Shown here in pieces: positions 1 to 4,739 of a DNA stretch of 7,109 bases. The translations under genes were made by a program, and so were the position numbers. Within the stretch, counting starts at the first letter, position 1, and every line of letters starts with the position of its first letter. The DNA lies in assembly GCA_937967425.1 (NCBI GenBank), contig CALBST010000393.1:1-7109 (forward strand), read 5' to 3'. The DNA comes from an uncultured Caulobacteraceae bacterium. Lineage in GTDB: Bacteria; Pseudomonadota; Alphaproteobacteria; Caulobacterales; TH1-2. The notes beneath the pieces are model-generated. The model saw only the letters and a list, made by a program, of their open reading frames with translations, did no database searches and was not told the DNA's origin.

Positions 1-129
1 CATTCCGCCCGAAGTCCAAGCCATAATGGCCAATGCGTAGTGCAGCCGCGCTCCAACCTGCGGGCGAAATAGGGGGATAGAACCCAAACAATCCGGTGGG
101 GTTGCGAATGGGCGTAGGATGGCCGGGCC

Positions 130-633
130 ATGAAGCAGCCCCCGCAACCGATCATCACAGAAAGCCGCGCCGAAGCGTTTACAGCTTCGGCGTGGCGTTT
201 TGTCTGTTGGTTGTTCGGTGTCGTCGCGACTTTTGGTCTGACCGGCCAAAGCAGGAAACTCCGCGACATCCTTCGCTTTGCCGAACGCGCGGTCGAGGAT
301 ACGTTATTCCTGCACGCGGTGGCGCGCTTGGGCGCCGTGCCAAGGAAAAAGCAGCGGCCTGCCTCGGCGCCTCCGGGCTTTCGCGTGGCGCCGACGACGT
401 TCAAACTCTTCTACAAGCGCGCCAAGGTTCGCGCCCGCAAAGCCAGCGCCATCGATCGCATCTTCGCTTTGATCGAGGCGCTGCAATATCCGGAACGCGC
501 CATCGCCTATTTCTCGAAGCGCATCGCCAAAGGCCTGCGCGGCCGGCGGCTCGTGATCGCCGCGCCCATCGCGGAGGCAGTCCTCTCCGCTCCCGGTGCG
601 AGCATCCCCCACTTCGCGCTCGATAGCTCCTAA
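130..633 (+). CDS. hypothetical basic protein with one possible membrane helix
   Basis: I do not recognise this 167-residue protein. One hydrophobic stretch at about residues 22-38 (tryptophan, phenylalanine and valine rich) could be a membrane or membrane-associated helix. The rest is strongly basic, with arginine/lysine clusters at about 72-75, 96-104 and 137-140, and looks helical (about 108-135). No catalytic motif or cysteine pattern is visible. The frame is favoured over the overlapping +3-shifted and minus-strand frames because its codons follow the same preference as the surer genes (GCC, CGC, ATC, TTC) and because it ends in TAA just before a strong hairpin. The ATG at 130 has no good Shine-Dalgarno sequence. 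A four-codon ORF (ATG at 119) overlaps this start by ATGA, which may be chance. The gene stands alone and converges on the membrane-protein gene that ends at 737. That it is coding is likely; its function is unknown. Confidence 0.6.
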   Translation: MKQPPQPIITESRAEAFTASAWRFVCWLFGVVATFGLTGQSRKLRDILRFAERAVEDTLFLHAVARLGAVPRKKQRPASAPPGFRVAPTTFKLFYKRAKVRARKASAIDRIFALIEALQYPERAIAYFSKRIAKGLRGRRLVIAAPIAEAVLSAPGASIPHFALDSS

Positions 634-650
634 GCCCAACGGAGTCGTGC

Positions 651-680
651 GCTTTCCTCCCCGTGGCCGGGGAGGAAAGC
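651..680. terminator. perfect 12-bp inverted repeat between convergent genes (bidirectional terminator or REP-like)
   Basis: The arms at 651-662 (GCTTTCCTCCCC) and 669-680 (GGGGAGGAAAGC) are exact reverse complements around a 6-nt loop. The hairpin lies 17 bases after the stop of the upstream plus-strand gene and 56 bases after the stop of the minus-strand gene, so it could end transcription from both sides. No T-tract follows on either strand, so it is not a textbook intrinsic terminator. From memory, similar CTTTCCTCCCC...GGGGAGGAAAG palindromes recur between genes in this part of the alphaproteobacteria, which would make it a dispersed extragenic element. Confidence 0.65.
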
Positions 681-736
681 AGATCGTCATCGTTTGCCGC
701 CGAAGCCCCGTTTCCGGCGGGCGCCGGCGCACGCGC

Positions 737-1327
737 TTAGCTTTCGCGCGCCGCATCCACTGCAGCGATCTCCGCATCGAGTTTCTTCACCGCTTGCGCG
801 TTGAGCCACCAGATCACAGCGAACACGGCGGCCATCAGTCCGAGCCCGGCCAAGAACACTGTCAGCCGTGCGGCAAGCGGCGCCGGGTTGGCTTCGGTGA
901 ACGAAACGCCGGCCAGGAACACCACCATCCCCGGAATGAACGGCGCCAGATACCAGCTCCACACCATGCGCAACGCTTCACGCTGGCGCACGAGTTCGGC
1001 GCGGTGGAACGCCACCCAGCTTTGCGCGCCGGCATTCATCTCGCTCCGCGTCGCCGCCCGGCCAAGCTGGTAGAGCTTCCAGCACACATAGAGTGCGCCG
1101 AGGACGATCAGCCCCGCGCCAAATTGCACGATCGGCTCCGGCACGGTCGGGATCATCCATGCGAAGAACGCGATCACGCTCGCCGCCGCCACATACTCGA
1201 TCATGTTGCGCGTGCGGATGCGCGATTGGAAACGCTGCGCATGCAGGTGCACGTCGGCGAGGCTCATGGTGAAAGGCTCCTGAGTTTGCTGTGTCCACAG
1301 CTTTTGAAGGGGATCGTGATCAGACAT
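737..1327 (-). CDS. four-helix membrane protein, putative partner (anti-sigma-like) of the ECF sigma factor
   Basis: This 196-residue protein has a soluble N-terminal segment of about 42 residues (basic and amphipathic around 28-41), then four hydrophobic helices at about 43-60, 65-85, 122-143 and 152-175. A charged loop (86-120) joins helices 2 and 3, and a short charged tail ends the protein. With four helices, both ends would be on the same side, presumably the cytoplasm. Its ATG at 1327 lies inside the end of the sigma-factor gene (8-nt overlap, ATGTCTGA), so the two are almost certainly co-transcribed and probably translationally coupled. Genes placed like this usually encode the anti-sigma factor, but the zinc-binding HxxxCxxC motif of classical anti-sigma factors is absent; the only cysteine is residue 82, in helix 2. 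I recall similar unnamed proteins next to sigma factors in other proteobacteria. The membrane protein call is firm; the anti-sigma role is an inference from position. Confidence 0.85.
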   Translation of the reverse strand: MSDHDPLQKLWTQQTQEPFTMSLADVHLHAQRFQSRIRTRNMIEYVAAASVIAFFAWMIPTVPEPIVQFGAGLIVLGALYVCWKLYQLGRAATRSEMNAGAQSWVAFHRAELVRQREALRMVWSWYLAPFIPGMVVFLAGVSFTEANPAPLAARLTVFLAGLGLMAAVFAVIWWLNAQAVKKLDAEIAAVDAARES

Positions 1328-1841
1328 TTGCGTTCTCTTGAAACATGCGGGCGAGCTGGCTCTTCAAACGCGAAACGCGAGTCGCGATGGCGCCGGTCGA
1401 AAGCCCGGTGACTTCGGAAATGGATTTGGCGTCGAGGCCTTCGAGATAGAGCGTGATGATCTGCCGGTCCGGTTGACCGAGTTGGCGGATGATCGCATTC
1501 AGCCGCGCCACGGCTCGGCTCTCTTCAACCTCGGACGAAATGTTCTCGCCCGATGGCATGTGCTCGATCTCATCGAGCGTCACCAACGGCGCGCGGCTGC
1601 GCCGTTCCCGGTCGACATGGCTCGCCGCCACATTGTGCGCGACGCGATAGACCCACGTCCGCAGCGAGCAGCGCTCGTCGTAAGAGGCAAAGCTCCGCCA
1701 CAGCGCCACGTGCATATCTTGCAGCAAGTCGCGCCGCCGTTCGGGGTTCGCCTCCGTTGCGGAGGCCAAACGCTGCATCGCGCCACCATGCTCAGCGGCG
1801 GCTGCGAGATAGCGTGCGTCCTGGTCGGGATGAGCCCTCAT
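1320..1841 (-). CDS. ECF-type RNA polymerase sigma factor
   Basis: The 173-residue protein is a group IV (ECF) sigma factor that would direct RNA polymerase to a small regulon. Region 2 runs from about residue 17 to 82: the helix LLQDMHVALWRSF (39-51), then the region 2.3/2.4 core SLRTWVYRVAHNVAASHVDR (59-78) that melts and reads the -10 element. An acidic linker (90-109) is followed by region 4 at about 113-165, with a helix-turn-helix around residues 135-160 (GLDAKSISEVTGLSTGAIATRVSRL) that reads the -35 element. The start at 1841 is preferred to the internal ATG at 1778 because residues 10-30 (ARYLAAAAEHGG...) look like the conserved N-terminus of this sigma group. Spacing to a Shine-Dalgarno sequence is poor: a G-run ends one base before the ATG. 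The stop codon lies within the first codons of the downstream membrane-protein gene. The signal it responds to cannot be read from the sequence. Confidence 0.93.
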   Translation of the reverse strand: MRAHPDQDARYLAAAAEHGGAMQRLASATEANPERRRDLLQDMHVALWRSFASYDERCSLRTWVYRVAHNVAASHVDRERRSRAPLVTLDEIEHMPSGENISSEVEESRAVARLNAIIRQLGQPDRQIITLYLEGLDAKSISEVTGLSTGAIATRVSRLKSQLARMFQENANV

Positions 1842-1847
1842 ACCCCC

Positions 1848-1876
1848 ATAGTCACCCGGGGCTGGGGTTTCTTACA
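1848..1876 (-). promoter_or_regulatory. possible ECF-type promoter of the sigma-factor operon
   Basis: Read on the minus strand, TGTAAGAAACC (1876-1866) resembles the AAC-containing -35 elements of ECF-dependent promoters. About 16 bases further on comes GACTAT (1853-1848) as a possible -10. Transcription would then begin near the ATG at 1841, giving a leaderless or nearly leaderless mRNA, which fits the lack of a well-spaced ribosome binding site. ECF genes are often autoregulated. This is motif reading by eye only, and the -10 part is weak. Confidence 0.3.
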
Positions 1877-1922
1877 GAGCCTAGTGCGCCCAGCCCGCCA
1901 AAACTCGTATGAAGCGCCAGGT

Positions 1923-2504
1923 TCAGGCCGGCGCTTTAACGCCCAGCGCCGCGAAACAATCTTCGATGGACGAAGCGTTCACCACGCTTTCATTGAAGGA
2001 TGCCGGCGTCAGGTTCGCATCGACGGTGTGCTGGATCAAAGTGAAGAACGGCGCCCAGAAGCCGTCCTCGGAGAGAAACACGATCGGCTTCCGATGCAGA
2101 TCGAGCCGCCGCCACGAGAGCGTCTCGACCGCTTCCTCAAGCGTGCCGATGCCGCCCGGCAGCACCACGAACGCATCGCTTTCGTCGAACATGATGTGCT
2201 TGCGCTCATGCATTGTGTCGACCATTTGGTGCGGCACGTCCTGATAGGTGATCTCGCGCCGCTCCAGGAAGCGCGGCATGACCCCGAGCACATCGCCGCC
2301 GCCTTCATGAACCGCCTTGGCCACACGCCCCATCAGCCCAACCGCGCCGCCGCCATAGACGAGGCGTAAGCCCCGCGCCGCCATCGCCGCGCCAAAGCGC
2401 GTCGCCAGATCCAAATACTCAGGCTTGGTCGTATTGGATGACCCGCAATAGACGCATACGGAGCGCACTTGCGGCAGGGGGGAGCTGGAATCAGCCATGG
2501 GCAT
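1923..2504 (-). CDS. LOG family protein (TIGR00730 type), putative nucleoside 5'-monophosphate phosphoribohydrolase
   Basis: The 193-residue protein belongs to the LOG family, once labelled lysine decarboxylase-like. Characterised members cleave the N-glycosidic bond of (N6-modified) AMP, releasing the free base and ribose 5-phosphate in the cytoplasm. Visible family marks are the opening strand VCVYCGSS (16-23), the glycine-rich YGGGAVGLMG (50-59), the conserved RK pair (101-102) in MHERKHIM, and the signature PGGIGTLEE (116-124), whose glutamates and the arginine are catalytic in the family. The length is typical. Two in-frame ATGs compete for the start (2504 and 2498). Neither has a clear ribosome binding site, and both lie before the conserved domain. 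The gene is divergent from the ABC exporter (78-bp gap) and 81 bases upstream of the sigma gene on the same strand. The family is secure. Whether the substrate is a cytokinin nucleotide or a general nucleotide is unknown. Confidence 0.93.
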   Translation of the reverse strand: MPMADSSSPLPQVRSVCVYCGSSNTTKPEYLDLATRFGAAMAARGLRLVYGGGAVGLMGRVAKAVHEGGGDVLGVMPRFLERREITYQDVPHQMVDTMHERKHIMFDESDAFVVLPGGIGTLEEAVETLSWRRLDLHRKPIVFLSEDGFWAPFFTLIQHTVDANLTPASFNESVVNASSIEDCFAALGVKAPA

Positions 2505-2534
2505 TGAACAGCTTTAGCCAATCAGGCGGCATTG

Positions 2535-2550
2535 CGGGGAAAATTCCCCG
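2535..2550. promoter_or_regulatory. near-perfect palindrome in the divergent LOG/exporter intergenic region
   Basis: CGGGGAA (2535-2541) and TTCCCCG (2544-2550) are exact reverse complements separated by AA. The site lies in the 78-bp gap between two divergent genes, 33 bases before the exporter ATG and 31 bases before the LOG start. That is a usual place for a dimeric repressor operator. It could instead form a short hairpin in the 5' leader of the exporter mRNA. No known regulator motif was recognised. Confidence 0.35.
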
Positions 2551-2568
2551 ACCTTAAGTGCTGCCTTC

Positions 2569-2573
2569 AAGGA
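2569..2573 (+). promoter_or_regulatory. ribosome binding site that sets the ABC exporter start
   Basis: AAGGA sits 9 bases before the ATG at 2583. The frame is also open from a TTG at 2532, but that codon has no ribosome binding site, and the 17 extra residues would be encoded across the palindrome at 2535-2550. The ATG at 2583 is therefore the better start. Confidence 0.7.
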
Positions 2574-2582
2574 TTGTTCCAA

Positions 2583-4421
2583 ATGGCGCGTGGTGAAGGC
2601 AGGACAGTGTCGAAGGCGGAACCAGCCGCCGATGTCGCGCCGCCGCTGACGCGCACGATCGCGCAACTGCTTACTTTGATTGGCGGATTGGATGGCGCGG
2701 GCGTGCGGCTGCGCCTCGCCGCGGCGTTTTTGCTGACCCTGGTCAGCAAAGTCCTCGCCGTCGTTTCGCCGCTCGTACTCGCCGACGGCATCAACGTTTT
2801 GTCGCGCGGCGACGCCTCCGGCGCGCTGCCAACCTTTCTTGGCCTCGCCGGCTTCTGGGCGGCGCTCCGCTTCGCCTCGACCGCCGGCCCCCAGGTTCGC
2901 GACGCCATCTTCCAGCCGGTCAGCGAAGAGGCCCAGCGCCGCGCCGGCACGCGTGTGTTCACGCACGTCCACACGCTCTCCGTCCGCTTTCACCAATCCA
3001 AGCGCACAGGCGCCGTCTACCGCACCATCGAGCGCGGCATTCGAGCGATCGATTTCCTGCTGCGCTTCCTGGCCTTCAACATCGCGCCGACGGTGATCGA
3101 ACTCCTGCTCGCCGCCGCGGTGCTCGGTTTCAAATACGGTTGGATGTTCTCTCTGATCGCGGCCGGCACCGTGATCATCTACGCCTGGGCAACGTTCGGC
3201 GTCACCGAATGGCGATTGAAACACCGCCGCGAAATGAATGAGGCGGACACCGAAGCCGCCGGCCGCGCCGTGGACTCGCTACTCAACTTCGAAACCGTAA
3301 AGAGCTTCGCCGCCGAACAACGCGAAAGCGAACGCTACGATCGCGCGCTTTCTTCGTACGCCGATGCCGCGGTGAAGGCCTACACCTCGCTCGTCATGCT
3401 CAACGTCGTGCAGGGCCTAATCATGACCATTGGCCTCGTCGCAATGGTCATCGGCGCGGGCTGGCTCGTCGCGCGCGGGCCGATGGGGCCGGGCGACATC
3501 ACCGCCGTCATCCTGATAATGACCAACCTCTACGCGCCGCTGAACATCCTGGGTTTTGCCTACCGCGAAATCAAACAAACCAGCATCGATATGGAGAAAA
3601 TGTTCGCGCTTCTGGATGAGGCGCCCGATGTCGCCGATGCGCCGAACGCGACGAAGCTCAACCCCAAGGGCGGTTCGGTCGAGTTCGACAATGTCAGCTT
3701 CGCCCACGAGGGCAGGGACGTCGGCCTAGAAGGTGTCAGCTTCACCGCCCCCGCCGGTCAAACCACCGCCATCGTCGGCCCCTCGGGCGCCGGCAAATCC
3801 ACCGTGCTCAAACTGCTTTATCGCTTTTACGATCCCAGCAGCGGCGCTGTACGCATCGATGGACAGAACTTGCGCGACATAACGCAGCAATCGCTCCGCA
3901 GCGCGCTTGGCCTCGTCCCGCAGGATGTCGTCCTCTTCAACGACACGATCCGCTACAACATCGCCTACGGCAAACCCGAGGCCACCCAGGAAGAACTCAA
4001 CGAAGCCGCCCGCAGCGCGCAGCTGCTTGAGTTCATCGAAGCGCTCCCGCAGGGCTGGGACACGCGCGTTGGCGAACGCGGCCTGAAACTCAGCGGCGGC
4101 GAAAAGCAACGCGTCGGCATCGCGCGTGTGGTTCTGAAAAACCCCGCGATCCTCATTCTCGATGAAGCGACGAGTTCGCTGGACTCCGCCACCGAAGCGG
4201 AAGTCCAAGCCGCGCTCGAAACCGCAAGCCGCGGCCGAACCACCCTCGTCGTCGCCCACCGCCTCTCAACCATCGCCGACGCCGATCAGATCGTCGTCCT
4301 CGAAGCCGGTCGCATCGTCGAACGCGGCACACACGCCGCCCTGATCGCCAAAGCCGGCCTCTACGCAAGCTTGTGGAAGCACCAAGCCGAAGAGCCAGCA
4401 GCGATCGCGGCTGCCGAATAG
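2583..4421 (+). CDS. Atm1-type ABC exporter, fused permease and ATPase
   Basis: The 612-residue half-transporter would work as a homodimer in the inner membrane. The Atm1/ABCB7/HMT1 group exports glutathione derivatives, including metal-glutathione conjugates and sulfur species. Six membrane helices lie at about 43-66, 80-98, 160-182, 186-206, 268-296 and 305-327. Between helices 2 and 3 is the group's RTGAVYRTIERG stretch (141-152). The ATPase domain (about 363-595) is complete: Walker A GPSGAGKST (399-407), Q-loop Q447, signature LSGGEKQ (503-509), Walker B ILILDE ending at E528, D-loop SLDS (532-535), H-loop H559. Residues Y200, R211, R215, N274, Q277, G324 and R328 match, at a constant offset of 5, the glutathione-site residues I recall for Novosphingobium NaAtm1 (Y195, R206, R210, N269, Q272, G319, R323). 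The start at 2583 is chosen for its ribosome binding site. The gene appears to be a single unit, divergent from the LOG gene. No clear terminator follows it. Confidence 0.95.
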   Translation: MARGEGRTVSKAEPAADVAPPLTRTIAQLLTLIGGLDGAGVRLRLAAAFLLTLVSKVLAVVSPLVLADGINVLSRGDASGALPTFLGLAGFWAALRFASTAGPQVRDAIFQPVSEEAQRRAGTRVFTHVHTLSVRFHQSKRTGAVYRTIERGIRAIDFLLRFLAFNIAPTVIELLLAAAVLGFKYGWMFSLIAAGTVIIYAWATFGVTEWRLKHRREMNEADTEAAGRAVDSLLNFETVKSFAAEQRESERYDRALSSYADAAVKAYTSLVMLNVVQGLIMTIGLVAMVIGAGWLVARGPMGPGDITAVILIMTNLYAPLNILGFAYREIKQTSIDMEKMFALLDEAPDVADAPNATKLNPKGGSVEFDNVSFAHEGRDVGLEGVSFTAPAGQTTAIVGPSGAGKSTVLKLLYRFYDPSSGAVRIDGQNLRDITQQSLRSALGLVPQDVVLFNDTIRYNIAYGKPEATQEELNEAARSAQLLEFIEALPQGWDTRVGERGLKLSGGEKQRVGIARVVLKNPAILILDEATSSLDSATEAEVQAALETASRGRTTLVVAHRLSTIADADQIVVLEAGRIVERGTHAALIAKAGLYASLWKHQAEEPAAIAAAE

Positions 4422-4544
4422 TGGGGCCTGTGTTCCGCGAGTTAGAGGACGGAAGACAGATATCTCACGCGTAACAACAAATACGGAAATCACGCCTGCG
4501 CAGCTAACTTTCGTTTACCTTTTAACGCCAATCCTTCGCTCGCC

Positions 4545-4739
4545 ATGAAACCGGAAATGACCATCAAGGAATGCGCCTGTGGCGCGCAGTACGAGCGCGA
4601 AGTGCGCACGTTGCCGATCAAGGATATCGGCGTGTTCGAGTGCGTCGATTGTGGCGCGCGCCTCGAAATCTGGAGCGGCCGCAGCGTGCCGGTATTCAAG
4701 CGCATCAAGGCTGAAGCCGCGCACAAGCGTAGCGCCTAG
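4545..4739 (+). CDS. small zinc-ribbon protein
   Basis: This is a 64-residue protein with two zinc knuckles, C10-x-C12-G and C33-x-x-C36-G, separated by 20 residues, which is the four-cysteine spacing of a zinc ribbon. After the second knuckle comes ARLEIWSGRSVPVF (38-51), and the C-terminus is basic (53-62). I recall similar short proteins in alphaproteobacteria ending in a W-S/N-G-x-R-V-P-V-F/Y motif, always unnamed. The function is unknown; nucleic-acid or protein binding is possible. An alternative ATG at 4557 would remove four residues and leave all cysteines. Neither start has a good ribosome binding site. The 123-base gap before it is AT-richer than its surroundings and may hold its own promoter. 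It meets the oxidoreductase gene tail to tail, with the TAG stops of both genes sharing the CTAG at 4736-4739. Confidence 0.8.
   Translation: MKPEMTIKECACGAQYEREVRTLPIKDIGVFECVDCGARLEIWSGRSVPVFKRIKAEAAHKRSA

Noticed and set aside
119..133. Four-codon ORF (M-A-G-P-stop) overlapping the start at 130 by ATGA
   Set aside because: Too short to judge, no ribosome binding site, and such overlaps arise by chance.
96..626. Overlapping 176-codon frame in a different phase over the left hypothetical gene
   Set aside because: It is arginine-, glycine- and histidine-rich with no coherent structure, typical of an alternative frame in GC-rich DNA. The frame starting at 130 has better codon use.
714..730. 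Second short GC-rich inverted repeat (CCGGCG-GG-CGCCGG, and the palindrome GCGCCGGCGC)
   Set aside because: Such short GC palindromes are frequent in this composition. No T-tract follows, and the 651-680 hairpin is far stronger.
2514..3224. Long minus-strand open frame (236 codons) inside the exporter gene
   Set aside because: It is antisense to well-conserved exporter sequence and rich in arginine, glycutamate-like charged residues and glycine; a shadow of GC-rich coding DNA.
3726..4259. Minus-strand open frame opposite the ATPase domain
   Set aside because: It covers Walker A to the H-loop of the real gene in antisense and shows no family motif.
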